64,000 nucleotides of DNA from NCBI GenBank assembly GCA_002256385.1, contig NKJD01000014.1, forward strand, positions 17,794 through 81,793. The letters run 5' to 3'. The notes under the pieces are model-generated. The model had not been told where the DNA came from and ran no database searches. It saw only the letters and a program-made list of their open reading frames with translations. A program made the position numbers and the translations under genes. Positions within the stretch are counted from its first letter, which is position 1. Every line of letters begins with the position of its first letter. Source of the stretch: Flavobacterium sp. BFFFF2. GTDB lineage: Bacteria > Bacteroidota > Bacteroidia > Flavobacteriales > Flavobacteriaceae. Of the stretch, positions 18,059 through 27,767 are shown one piece after another.

Positions 18059-19711
18059 TTAGTTTAACAAATGGGCCGCGTGGCTCAATGCCGATTCATT
18101 CGGGTTTTTACCTGAAATCATTTCGGCCAATTCGGCAATACGTTCCGCATGGCTGAGCAAACGCAAACTGGTGGTTGTTTTTTGCCCTTCGGACGATTTC
18201 GACACTTTGTATTGATTGGCCCCTTTGGCTGCAATTTGTGGCAAATGGGTAATGGCAATCAATTGCCTGTTTTTCCCCATTTCGGCCATCATTTCGGCCA
18301 TTTTGGTAGCCACTTCGCCCGATACACCCGTGTCAATTTCATCTAAAATCAACGTAGGCAAGGCTGTATGCGCAGCTAAAATGGATTTTACCACCAACAT
18401 AATCCGCGATTTTTCGCCACCTGAAGCCACTTTGCCAATCAAACCAGGCTGGGTTCCTTTATTGACGGCCAATTCAAACCGCAATTTGTCTGTTCCCAGT
18501 GGTAACAATTCAGTTTCCAAGGTCAATTCAATAGCAAACTGTACGTCGGGCATCCCTAATTTTTTCAGTGGTGTTTCCATGGCTGCAGTTAAATGCGGCA
18601 ATGCAGCTTTTCTGATTCGGTGTAGATCGGCAGCAATTTCAACTGCTTTTTCATGATAATCAGCCACTTGTTTTTCTAATTGTGCAAGATGTTCGGTGGC
18701 CGATTCGTTTTGCAACAACTCATCGGATAAGCGATCTCGTAAACCAATCAATTCGGTAATCGTGTTTAATTGGTGTTTGCGTTGCAATAAATAAATCAAT
18801 TCTAGTTGGGCGTTCACTTGCAACAAGGCGGCAGGGTCTTGCTCCAATTGGTCGTTTTTGAGCTCCAATTCATTGGCACAATCTTGCAATTCAACATATA
18901 CAGATGCAATGCGTTGTTCCAATGTTTCATAATCTTGATGGTACCCAGCAATTTTACCGACATTGATTTTAAGTTGCAACAATTGATTCATCAATCCTGA
19001 TTCTTCTTGGTGAAGAATGTGCAAACCTGTGGTTAAATGCTCACGAATGGTATCAAGGTGCGTCAGTTGTTTTTGTTTGGCCTCGAGTTCATGAAGATCA
19101 AGTAAATCCAATTGGGCTTCAGTTAATTCTTGATAAACAAATTGTGCGTAGTCCCGTTCTGTTTCCCAAGTTTTCAGCTGCGTTTTCGCCAAATCCAGTT
19201 CTTTTTTTGCCTGAGTCCAAAGGTTTCTTTGTTTTTGGTACGCTGTTCGCAGCGCGCCAGTACCAGCCCACGCATCTAGTAAATCATATTGGTACTCGAG
19301 CTCATTCAAATTGCGGTTGTCTTGCTGCGAATGCACATCAATCAATTGTTCACTTAACAAGTTTAATGTGCCTAAATGAACTGGTGAATCATTCACGAAA
19401 GCCCTTGACTTGCCACCGGGTAAAATTTCTCTGCGAATAATGGTGTGTGGATCAAATTCCAAATCATGTTGCTCAAAAAAAGGAGCTAATGTCAAATTAG
19501 AAATGTCAAAATGCGCTTCAATAATGCATTTTTTTTCTTGGTCTTGTACCACCGACCAATCGGCACGTTGGCCTAAAACCAAACCTAGCGCACCTAGAAT
19601 AATTGACTTTCCGGCACCTGTTTCACCAGTGATGGTTGAAAATCCGGATGATAATTTTAAATCAAGTTGATCAATAAGGGCGTAATTAACAATAGTAAGT
19701 TGAGTGAGCAT
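18059..19711 (-). CDS. recN: DNA repair protein RecN
   Basis: LTIVNYALIDQLDLKLSSGFSTITGETGAGKSIILGALGL, LILDEIDTGVSGEVA. Confidence 0.95.
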   Translation of the reverse strand: MLTQLTIVNYALIDQLDLKLSSGFSTITGETGAGKSIILGALGLVLGQRADWSVVQDQEKKCIIEAHFDISNLTLAPFFEQHDLEFDPHTIIRREILPGGKSRAFVNDSPVHLGTLNLLSEQLIDVHSQQDNRNLNELEYQYDLLDAWAGTGALRTAYQKQRNLWTQAKKELDLAKTQLKTWETERDYAQFVYQELTEAQLDLLDLHELEAKQKQLTHLDTIREHLTTGLHILHQEESGLMNQLLQLKINVGKIAGYHQDYETLEQRIASVYVELQDCANELELKNDQLEQDPAALLQVNAQLELIYLLQRKHQLNTITELIGLRDRLSDELLQNESATEHLAQLEKQVADYHEKAVEIAADLHRIRKAALPHLTAAMETPLKKLGMPDVQFAIELTLETELLPLGTDKLRFELAVNKGTQPGLIGKVASGGEKSRIMLVVKSILAAHTALPTLILDEIDTGVSGEVATKMAEMMAEMGKNRQLIAITHLPQIAAKGANQYKVSKSSEGQKTTTSLRLLSHAERIAELAEMISGKNPNESALSHAAHLLN

Positions 19712-19723
19712 GGCAAAAAAATC

Positions 19724-20641
19724 TTATTTGAGGGTTTCCCATTTGGAGGCGTGTAAAGGAGCAATTTGTTCGAGTAACGGCCTAATTGGCTCCCCGTTTT
19801 CACGTGGACCGGCCGTAAATATGGAAGTGATTTCATCTACTTTGGCGTCAAAAAACAAGCGGTTTAACAAAGAATTGGGCCGTACTTTATACAACGCCGA
19901 TAGCGTAATAAGGGCATTTTTTATTTGTTCTTTGGCTTCTTTTTGGTCTTTATACATCATGTCTAGGCCATCATAATGATAGTTGTATAAGGCATCTCGA
20001 TAGGGCTGGTAGGTGGGTGACATCAAATCAGAAATCAAGAAATAACGATTGATGAGGCCGCCTTCGCCTTGCGTCCAGCCTTTGCTTCCACTTGATTGGG
20101 CTGTGACCAATACTTGTTGGGCCTGATTTAGTGCGGCTTTACCACCTAAAGCGCTAAAGCTATCCTGATCAAGACCGATAATTAAATAGCTATAAAAGGC
20201 AAAAACCGAGATCAAGTTTGAGTCAAATGAATTGATGTTAAAAATGAGCTGATCAAATTCATTATATTTAAAGGCAAAGTCTTTGTCGTTAAAGTTAAAG
20301 ATGGGCGATGAATAGGTCGAATTGAAAACTGGCCTATTGCTTTGAACTTGTAAAGTGGCTTCAAAATTGCCTGAGTCATAGCCATTCACCGTGATAAAAA
20401 ACGAGCAGCTTATTTTTTCTGTTGCTTTAAAAGGGTCGCCAGTCCAATCTGTACTATTTAACAAATCGGTTAATGATTTTTCAAGTGTCTTAAAAATTTG
20501 CACATTGGGCGAAGCCAATTGCTCGGTATTTACCGTAACTCGTGCATTTAATTGCTGTGCATGTGTCAATCCAGTGGCAAATAAAAGCCCCCATGCAAAC
20601 CAGCTAAGACAAGTGTGTAAGTACTTTTTGAAAAATATCAT
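19724..20641 (-). CDS. DUF4835 / type IX secretion PorD-like protein
   Basis: Signal peptide, QQLNARVTVNTEQLASPNVQIFKTLEKSLTDLLNSTDWTGDPF, IFTAGPRENGEPI; characteristic of the family. Confidence 0.85.
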   Translation of the reverse strand: MIFFKKYLHTCLSWFAWGLLFATGLTHAQQLNARVTVNTEQLASPNVQIFKTLEKSLTDLLNSTDWTGDPFKATEKISCSFFITVNGYDSGNFEATLQVQSNRPVFNSTYSSPIFNFNDKDFAFKYNEFDQLIFNINSFDSNLISVFAFYSYLIIGLDQDSFSALGGKAALNQAQQVLVTAQSSGSKGWTQGEGGLINRYFLISDLMSPTYQPYRDALYNYHYDGLDMMYKDQKEAKEQIKNALITLSALYKVRPNSLLNRLFFDAKVDEITSIFTAGPRENGEPIRPLLEQIAPLHASKWETLK

Positions 20642-21806
20642 AAGCTACTTTTTCTTTGGATAATAACGGAAGTTCGGTGTGTTCACCAGAAGTTTCAATG
20701 AGGGTTACTTTGTTAGTTTGCGTGCCGAATCCGGCGCCTTCATCGCGAAGCGAATTTAACACAATCAGGTCTAAATTTTTATTTTTTAACTTCTGTGTGG
20801 CATAGAATATTTCATTTTGGGTCTCTAACGCAAAACCCACCAAATATTGTCTGGTTTTTTGTTTACCCATTTCAGCCAAAATATCAGGGTTTTTGACCAA
20901 TTCAATGGTGAAAGAATCGCTTGTTTTTTTAATTTTTTCTACGGCCATTTCGGCTGGCCTGTAATCTGCCACCGCTGCACTGGCAATTGCGATGTCCATG
21001 TCTGCATATCGTGCCATTACGGCTTGTTGCATGTCAACAGCCGATTGCACGCGAATAAGTTCCAGTTGGTCATGGCTTAATTGCAAAGTGGATGGTCCTG
21101 TGATTAGACTCACTTGGGCGCCCATTTTTAGGGCCATTTTCGCCAATTCAAAGCCCATTAAACCAGTTGAATGATTGCCAATAAATCGGACAGGGTCAAT
21201 GGCTTCATAAGTGGGACCTGCGGTAATGAGGACTTTTTTGCCTGACAATGGTTTAATTCCCAATTCAGCTTCTAACAGTGCAACAATATGTTCTGGTTCG
21301 GCCATGCGGCCTTCGCCTTCTAATCCACTTGCCAAAAAACCATTTTCGGCTGGTATCACTTTAACGCCATGATTTTCTATTCGTTGCAACGATTCCAAAA
21401 AAGTTGGATGGCGGTACATGTCCAAATCCATAGCAGGGGCGACCCAAACGGGGCATTTGGCCGAAAAATAAATGGCCATCAGCAAATTGTCACATTGGCC
21501 GTAAGCCATTTTAGATAGTGTGTTGGCAGTTGCTGGGGCAATGACAATAAGGTCTGCCCACAATGCCAAATCAACATGGTGGTTCCAAATACCCGTATCG
21601 TCTTTAACGAATTTTGTTAACACAGGGCGTTGAGACAGTGTTGCTAAAGTGAGTGGGGTACAAAAATCATGTGCCGAAGGGGTCATTACAACCTGCACTT
21701 CGGCACCCGATTTTTTAAATAAACGAACCAAGTAGGCAGCTTTATAGGCAGCTATTCCTCCGGTTATTCCTAGGAGAATTTTCTGGTTCTTCAATACGGA
21801 AGACAT
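20604..21806 (-). CDS. coaBC: Bifunctional phosphopantothenoylcysteine decarboxylase / phosphopantothenate-cysteine ligase
   Basis: ILLGITGGIAAYKAAYLVRLFKKSG, PAMDLDMY, VLITAGPTYEAIDPVRFIGNHSTG. Confidence 0.95.
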   Translation of the reverse strand: MSSVLKNQKILLGITGGIAAYKAAYLVRLFKKSGAEVQVVMTPSAHDFCTPLTLATLSQRPVLTKFVKDDTGIWNHHVDLALWADLIVIAPATANTLSKMAYGQCDNLLMAIYFSAKCPVWVAPAMDLDMYRHPTFLESLQRIENHGVKVIPAENGFLASGLEGEGRMAEPEHIVALLEAELGIKPLSGKKVLITAGPTYEAIDPVRFIGNHSTGLMGFELAKMALKMGAQVSLITGPSTLQLSHDQLELIRVQSAVDMQQAVMARYADMDIAIASAAVADYRPAEMAVEKIKKTSDSFTIELVKNPDILAEMGKQKTRQYLVGFALETQNEIFYATQKLKNKNLDLIVLNSLRDEGAGFGTQTNKVTLIETSGEHTELPLLSKEKVAYDIFQKVLTHLS

Positions 21807-21812
21807 CTTGTC

Positions 21813-22130
21813 TTATTTGGCTCCGTCTCTGTAATACACTTTGTCTTCCATCCACTCTTGAACAGCCAAGGCGTGTGGTTTTGCTAATTTCTCGTAGTGT
21901 TTAGACACTTCGATTTGCTCTTTATTTTCGAACACTTCTTCTAAACTGTCGTTGTAAGTGGCAAACTCTTCTAGTTTTTCGGTCAATTCACGTTTAATTT
22001 CAGCATTGATCTGATTCGCTCTGCGTGAAATAATCGTAATGGCCTCATAGATATTGCCAGTTGGTTCTTCAATTTTACTGCGGTTATAAGTCACCGTATT
22101 TACAGGTGCTGGGCTTCTTTTGATATCCAT
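21813..22130 (-). CDS. RpoZ-like DNA-directed RNA polymerase omega subunit (Bacteroidota type)
   Basis: NIYEAITIISRRANQINAEIKREL, located between bamD and coaBC as is common in the group. Confidence 0.8.
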   Translation of the reverse strand: MDIKRSPAPVNTVTYNRSKIEEPTGNIYEAITIISRRANQINAEIKRELTEKLEEFATYNDSLEEVFENKEQIEVSKHYEKLAKPHALAVQEWMEDKVYYRDGAK

Positions 22131-22133
22131 GGT

Positions 22134-22943
22134 TTATTTATTTAAAAAGGGTTTTAAATCTGTTTCAATTCGAACCAACATTTCGTCAGCTTTTGATTTG
22201 TAAGTGGTATTGGCGTTAAATTTTATTAAAGTATTGTATGCAACTTTAGCGTTTTTTAATCGATCGCCCATTTTATTTTGTACGCTGTTGATTGCGTAAA
22301 AATAAGCCGCTTTCAATCGAATAAACAAGGCTTCTTCTTTGTAACGGGTACCTGGGAAATCATTAATGAAATTGTCAAGGTTAACCATTGCTGAAGCATA
22401 ATCTGAAATTTGAAAATACTGTTTGGCAATTTCAAAGTATTTTTTTTCTAATTTTTCACGTAAAACGGTCATCAACTGATTCGCTTCCGTCATGTAAGAA
22501 GAATTCGGATAGGTGTCAATAAACAATTGCAACCGATCGATGGCCTTTAACGTATCTTCTTGATCTAAGGAATAACGCGGTGATAATTTCGTGTAACTTT
22601 TAGCCCCTAAAAAGGCGCATTCTTCTACATTTTTGCTGGCCGGATAGTTTGAAACAAAACTTTCAAATTGATAATTAGCCAAATAAAACTGTTCTGTTTT
22701 ATAATAAGAATTCGCAAACATGTAGAACATGTCTTCTCCTTCTGGCCGACCTTTGTAATTTGACACCATTTGCTCACTCAAACGAATCACTTTTTGGTAT
22801 TTCTTTTTGTTGAATTGTTTGGTAGCTTCGGCCAACTTAACCTCCATATCTTCACTTTTCAGTGCTCTCTGGAAAGAACTGCACGAATTGAGTGTGATCA
22901 ATAGGAGGAATAACGATGTGATTTTTATGGTTAGGCCTTTCAT
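22134..22943 (-). CDS. bamD: Outer membrane assembly lipoprotein BamD
   Basis: Lipobox LLITLNSCSSFQRALKS and TPR-like repeats. Confidence 0.9.
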   Translation of the reverse strand: MKGLTIKITSLFLLLITLNSCSSFQRALKSEDMEVKLAEATKQFNKKKYQKVIRLSEQMVSNYKGRPEGEDMFYMFANSYYKTEQFYLANYQFESFVSNYPASKNVEECAFLGAKSYTKLSPRYSLDQEDTLKAIDRLQLFIDTYPNSSYMTEANQLMTVLREKLEKKYFEIAKQYFQISDYASAMVNLDNFINDFPGTRYKEEALFIRLKAAYFYAINSVQNKMGDRLKNAKVAYNTLIKFNANTTYKSKADEMLVRIETDLKPFLNK

Positions 22944-23016
22944 TTTGAATAGCTTAGCTTTTCTGGGTGATACAAGGGGGCAAAAATAGGCTTATTTGCT
23001 GAGAATAAAAATAATT

Positions 23017-23913
23017 TTAGCAATACGCTAAGATTTTTAATTGATTTAATTCACTTTTTATTTTGTTTTTTAAAGCGTCATCTGCATCCACCAATGGCAA
23101 CCTTACAACCGATTCGCACAAGCCCAATTGCGCCATTAATTCTTTGATGCCAGCCGGATTGCCCTGTTCAAAAATCAAATCAATTGAATGCATAAGCTGA
23201 TAATGCAGCGCGTAGGCCTCATCGGTTTGGCGAGCCAATGCCAATTGCACCATTTTTGAAAATGGTTTTGGCAATCCTTCACCTAGGACCGAAATCACAC
23301 CCGATCCACCTGCGAGAATCATCGGTAAAGTAATCATGTCGTCGCCCGAAATGATTAAAAAATCTTTTTTTGGATTGTCCTTTATAAGTCGCATGGCTTG
23401 CACCACATCGCCTGCAGCTTCTTTGATGGCCACAATATTTGAGAATGAAGCGGCCAAACGGAATACCGTTTCAGGAAGCATGTTGCTTGCTGTTCTTCCC
23501 GGTACATTATACAAAATAATCGGTTTGGTTGTTGATTCTGCAATGGCTTTAAAATGTTGAAAAATGCCTTCTTGCGTTGGTTTATTATAATAGGGAGAAA
23601 CAGATAATATTGCGTCAAATGCGCTTAAATCGCGGGTTTGGATTTCTTCAATCACTTGTTGGGTATTGTTTCCGCCAATGCCTAAGACCAAAGGAATACG
23701 GCCCGCGTTGGCAGCCACAATAGTGTCAATGACCAACCCTTTTTCTTGGTCCGATAAGGTAGCACTTTCGGCAGTGGTTCCTAAAACAACGATATAATCA
23801 ATGCCATTTTCAATTTGAAATTGAACCAAGCGTTTCAATGCTTCAATATCGATCGATGAATCTTTTTTAAATGGTGTAATAAGTGCCACACCAGTTCCAA
23901 TGAGTTTTTGCAT
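23017..23913 (-). CDS. dapA: 4-hydroxy-tetrahydrodipicolinate synthase
   Basis: [59 protein letters not shown]. Confidence 0.95.
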   Translation of the reverse strand: MQKLIGTGVALITPFKKDSSIDIEALKRLVQFQIENGIDYIVVLGTTAESATLSDQEKGLVIDTIVAANAGRIPLVLGIGGNNTQQVIEEIQTRDLSAFDAILSVSPYYNKPTQEGIFQHFKAIAESTTKPIILYNVPGRTASNMLPETVFRLAASFSNIVAIKEAAGDVVQAMRLIKDNPKKDFLIISGDDMITLPMILAGGSGVISVLGEGLPKPFSKMVQLALARQTDEAYALHYQLMHSIDLIFEQGNPAGIKELMAQLGLCESVVRLPLVDADDALKNKIKSELNQLKILAYC

Positions 23914-23916
23914 GGG

Positions 23917-24438
23917 TTATGATTGAATTTTTAACAAAGGTAAATAAGTAAACAATTCCTTTACAAAAGTTTCGGGTTTTTGAATGGAAGTGCCAATCAT
24001 CAGATGATTTAACCGATGATCAGTTGAAGAAAGTCCTACTTTTAAGCCCGCTTTGGTGTCATGAGAAGCCAAGCAGAGCAGGGGAGCGCCCTCTTCAAAA
24101 AAGTTGATCAGCAGATCGTAGTTTGGTTTTGCCCAACTTAAAAAATGGCCAGGTAGCCAAGCCCCTTGCCAATTCATTTCCCAATTTCCAAAAAAAGTGG
24201 GTGGCAATGGGGCTTTTCGGTCTTTTTTTGATTTATAAATCAAGAAATGAACGTCTGTTGCTAAAATGCCATTTTTGATGAGTGATTGCAGTAGTTGGTC
24301 AAAATAAGGTGCCGATGTTTCATTTAACAACACCGCAACCTTACTAATTTGGCCATTATATTGCAATGCCAAAGGTTGATCGAGTTTGTTTTCGAAACGT
24401 TTTTTTAACACAAAATGCTTGATAGCATCTAAAAACAT
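23917..24438 (-). CDS. DUF6913-like conserved hypothetical protein
   Basis: 173 aa, coding-like, adjacent to dapA; family call from general resemblance. Confidence 0.6.
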   Translation of the reverse strand: MFLDAIKHFVLKKRFENKLDQPLALQYNGQISKVAVLLNETSAPYFDQLLQSLIKNGILATDVHFLIYKSKKDRKAPLPPTFFGNWEMNWQGAWLPGHFLSWAKPNYDLLINFFEEGAPLLCLASHDTKAGLKVGLSSTDHRLNHLMIGTSIQKPETFVKELFTYLPLLKIQS

Positions 24439-24474
24439 ACTACTTTTACTTTTTGTACAAAAGTATCAAATTTC

Positions 24475-25263
24475 ATGAGGCCAACCCCCATTCTTTTAAA
24501 AAACGCAATCGATTTCATGCGTCTTTTGTTTCTTTCTTTTTTTCTGCTCTTTATTGCTTCTTGCGGGCATCAAAATTATGAACTGCGCAGAGCCCAAGCC
24601 AAAGAAGTTAAAATTACGGCTCAATTGGCCACCGACTCTGTCATTGACAGATATATCGCCCCGTATCGCAAAACCTTAGATGACCAATTGAATCAGACAT
24701 TGTCAAATGCACCCAAAACCATCGATAAATCGGGCGAATGGCAAACCCCCATGGGGAACCTACTTGCCGATGTGACCATGGAACGAGGCAATCCTATTTT
24801 TCTGCAATTGAAAGGCATGCGCATTGATGGCTGTTTGCTGAATCATGGTGGCATTCGTACCATTATTCCGCAAGGTACGCTGACCGCGCGCAATGCTTAT
24901 GAAGTGATGCCTTTTGAGAATAGCGCCGTAGTGATTGAATTAGATGGCGCAGCAATATTAACGCTTTGTCAGTATATTTTAGATGAAAAAAAACCACATC
25001 CTTTGGCGGGCGTTCAATTTAAAATAACTGCCGATGGCAAAGCTGCTGATGTAAGCATTCAAGGGAAACCAATCGATTTATCAAAACATTATTTTATTGT
25101 AACTTCCGATTATTTGGCCAATGGAGGCGATGCGATGTTGTTTTTTAAAAAGGGTTTTTCCAGAATAGATCTCAACTACAAATTGCGTGACATGCTCATC
25201 GATTATTTTAAAAATCATCCGTCAGTTGAAGCCGCAACGGATGTTAGAATTATAAAAAATTAA
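24475..25263 (+). CDS. 5'-nucleotidase C-terminal-domain lipoprotein (likely start 24517)
   Basis: MRLLFLSFFLLFIASCGH lipobox; GNLLADVTMERGNP, LNHGGIRTIIPQGTLTARNAYEVMPFEN typical of the 5'-nucleotidase C-domain. Confidence 0.88.
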   Translation: MRPTPILLKNAIDFMRLLFLSFFLLFIASCGHQNYELRRAQAKEVKITAQLATDSVIDRYIAPYRKTLDDQLNQTLSNAPKTIDKSGEWQTPMGNLLADVTMERGNPIFLQLKGMRIDGCLLNHGGIRTIIPQGTLTARNAYEVMPFENSAVVIELDGAAILTLCQYILDEKKPHPLAGVQFKITADGKAADVSIQGKPIDLSKHYFIVTSDYLANGGDAMLFFKKGFSRIDLNYKLRDMLIDYFKNHPSVEAATDVRIIKN

Positions 25264-25266
25264 ACC

Positions 25267-26187
25267 ATGAATAGACGTTCGTTTGTAAAAAATACCTTTT
25301 TAACAACTGCGGCAGCTGCTGCCTTTGCCGATTTGTCTTTAAGTAGTTTTCAACACACCGAAGACGAATTGTGGTTAACCATACTTCACACCAATGATGT
25401 GCACAGTTACATTGATCCTTTTCCGGCCAATCATCCGAAAAACCCAAATATGGGTGGGGTGGCACGGCGAGCCGCGCTCATTGAAAGTGTTCGCAAAGAA
25501 AACCCCAACACCTTATTAGTGGATTCTGGCGATATTTTTCAAGGCACGCCTTATTTTAATTATTTTGGGGGAGAATTGGAATTTAAGCTCATGTCCATGA
25601 TGGGTTACGAATTAGCCACCTTAGGCAACCATGATTTTGACAATGGCATAGATGGTCTATTGCGTCAAATGCCTCATGCGAAGTTTGATTTTGTAAGTGC
25701 CAATTATGATTTTAAAAATACACCGCTCGATGGCCATGTTAAGCCATATAAAATCATCCAAAAAGCAGGTCTTAAAATAGGGATATTCGGATTAGGTGTT
25801 GCTTTGGACGGATTGGTTGACAAGAAGAATTCTTTAGAAACCGTTTATTTAGACCCCATTGAAATGAGTCAAGAAATGGTCAAGCAACTGCAGCGGGCGC
25901 ATTGCGATTTAATAATTTGCCTGTCACATATTGGCTATAAATACAAAGATGATCCAAACAGGGTGTGCGATTTGAGTTTGGCCGCCCAAACCCAAGGAAT
26001 AGATTTTATTTTAGGTGGTCATACACATACTTTTTTAGATAAGCCAACAGTTGTCAAAAATATAGTTGGGCAAGACGTGGTCGTTAACCAGGCGGGTTGT
26101 TATGGCCTACAATTAGGCCGAATTGATGTCTATTTTGACCGATTTGGAAACAGCCAAAAAGCCGTTCGAACGATTCAAGTAAGTTAA
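25267..26187 (+). CDS. Metallophosphatase / 5'-nucleotidase N-terminal catalytic domain
   Basis: MNRRSFVKNTFLTTAAAAA Tat-like signal; ILHTNDVHSY, LLVDSGDIFQGTPYFN, TLGNHDFDNG, ILGGHTHTFLD. Confidence 0.92.
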   Translation: MNRRSFVKNTFLTTAAAAAFADLSLSSFQHTEDELWLTILHTNDVHSYIDPFPANHPKNPNMGGVARRAALIESVRKENPNTLLVDSGDIFQGTPYFNYFGGELEFKLMSMMGYELATLGNHDFDNGIDGLLRQMPHAKFDFVSANYDFKNTPLDGHVKPYKIIQKAGLKIGIFGLGVALDGLVDKKNSLETVYLDPIEMSQEMVKQLQRAHCDLIICLSHIGYKYKDDPNRVCDLSLAAQTQGIDFILGGHTHTFLDKPTVVKNIVGQDVVVNQAGCYGLQLGRIDVYFDRFGNSQKAVRTIQVS

Positions 26188-27432
26188 ATGGCACGTGTTT
26201 TATTTACTAATATTCGCGAACTGGTACAAGTGCGTGAGCCACATGTGCCACTGTTAAAAGGGTCAGAAATGGCTGTTTTACCCATCATAAAAGATGCTTA
26301 TTTGATTATTGAAAATGAATCGATCACCGATTTTGGTTCAATGTCTGAACTCGCCGAAGCCATTGATTGCGATGAAGTCCATGATTTAAGCGGGCGTTTG
26401 GTTTTGCCGTCATGGTGCGATAGCCACACCCATTTGGTATACGCAGGCAACCGATCCGGTGAATTTGTTGACCGCATTCGCGGGTTAAGTTATGAGGAAA
26501 TTGCTGCCAAGGGTGGAGGTATCTTGAATTCGGCCGATTTATTAAATCGTACTTCCGAAGATGATTTGTACCACCAATCCAAACTTCGACTCGAAGAACT
26601 CATTCGCCTTGGCACGGGCGCCATTGAAATTAAATCAGGTTATGGCCTCACCGTTGAGGGGGAGCTTAAAATGTTGCGTGTTATTCAAAAATTGAAGACA
26701 CATTATCCGGTCGCCATTAAAGCCACTTTTTTGGGCGCGCACGCTTATCCGGCCATTTTCAAAAACAATAAAGAGGCCTATTTGGATTTGGTTGTCGACC
26801 AGATGCTGCCAGAAATAGCTGCAGAAGGGCTCGCTGACTATGTTGATGCTTTTTTAGAATCTGGTTATTTTTCGGTTGAAGACACTGAACGGTTGATGGT
26901 TGCAGCAAAAAGAGTGGGTTTATTGGCTAAAATACACGTCAATCAGTTTACCATTTCGGGCGGAATAAAAACTTGTGTACAACATGGTGCCATTTCCGTT
27001 GATCATTTAGAGGTGTTAGATGACAACGATATTGCCGCTTTGCAACAAGGTACCACCATTCCGGTTGCTTTGCCTGGCTGTTCATTTTTTATTCAGATTC
27101 CATACACACCTGGCCGAAAATTAATCGAAGCAGGTTTGCCTTTGGCTTTAGCTTCCGATTATAATCCAGGAACTTGCCCAACAGGTAACATGCATTTTAT
27201 TGTTGCCACGGCGTGTATTCAAATGAAACTTACGCCCGAAGAAGCGATTAATGCGGCCACACTAAATGGTGCTTATGCCATGGGGTTATCAAACAAATAT
27301 GGTAGCATTACGAAAGGCAAAATAGCCAATTTAATCATTACAAAACCTTTGCAGTCATATCATGAAATTCCTTATGCCTTTGCTACTAATTTTATAGATG
27401 AGGTTTACGTGAATGGAGAGAAGTGGGGTTAA
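26188..27432 (+). CDS. hutI: Imidazolonepropionase
   Basis: LVLPSWCDSHTHLVYAGNRSGEF, GTGAIEIKSGYGLT, ALASDYNPGTCPTGNMHF. Confidence 0.95.
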   Translation: MARVLFTNIRELVQVREPHVPLLKGSEMAVLPIIKDAYLIIENESITDFGSMSELAEAIDCDEVHDLSGRLVLPSWCDSHTHLVYAGNRSGEFVDRIRGLSYEEIAAKGGGILNSADLLNRTSEDDLYHQSKLRLEELIRLGTGAIEIKSGYGLTVEGELKMLRVIQKLKTHYPVAIKATFLGAHAYPAIFKNNKEAYLDLVVDQMLPEIAAEGLADYVDAFLESGYFSVEDTERLMVAAKRVGLLAKIHVNQFTISGGIKTCVQHGAISVDHLEVLDDNDIAALQQGTTIPVALPGCSFFIQIPYTPGRKLIEAGLPLALASDYNPGTCPTGNMHFIVATACIQMKLTPEEAINAATLNGAYAMGLSNKYGSITKGKIANLIITKPLQSYHEIPYAFATNFIDEVYVNGEKWG

Positions 27433-27658
27433 ATAGTGGGTAGCATGATTGTACATTTAATGTTACACCGATTGACCAATATTGCATTCCTTTGTTGTTT
27501 ATTATTTTTAATTGAGCAATGAAGGGTATTCATTTTTTTATTTTTTAAATTGCTGTAAATCAATCATGAATTTTTTTTAATCAATTATCAGTTTACTGCG
27601 TTACTGAAATTTTGTTCATAAATTTTACGCTTTCGTTTCCTTTTCCAGATCAACCTTT

Positions 27659-27713
27659 GACGTGGTTTAAACTTTTTTGATTACATCCATTTGATAAAAG
27701 TTTAAATCACTTC
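27659..27713. repeat. 55-bp inverted repeat sharing MITE-like termini
   Basis: GACGTGGTTTAAACTTTTTTGAT...ttgataaAAGTTTAAATCACTTC; matches the ends of 4623..4853. Confidence 0.65.
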
Positions 27714-27767
27714 TGTTAAAAAAATACTACTTTTGACTTTTTTATTCACTAATTTAAATAATCAGAT

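Noticed and set aside
18149-19670. Plus-strand ORFs antisense to recN
   Set aside because: RecN is clear on the minus strand; no independent coding evidence.
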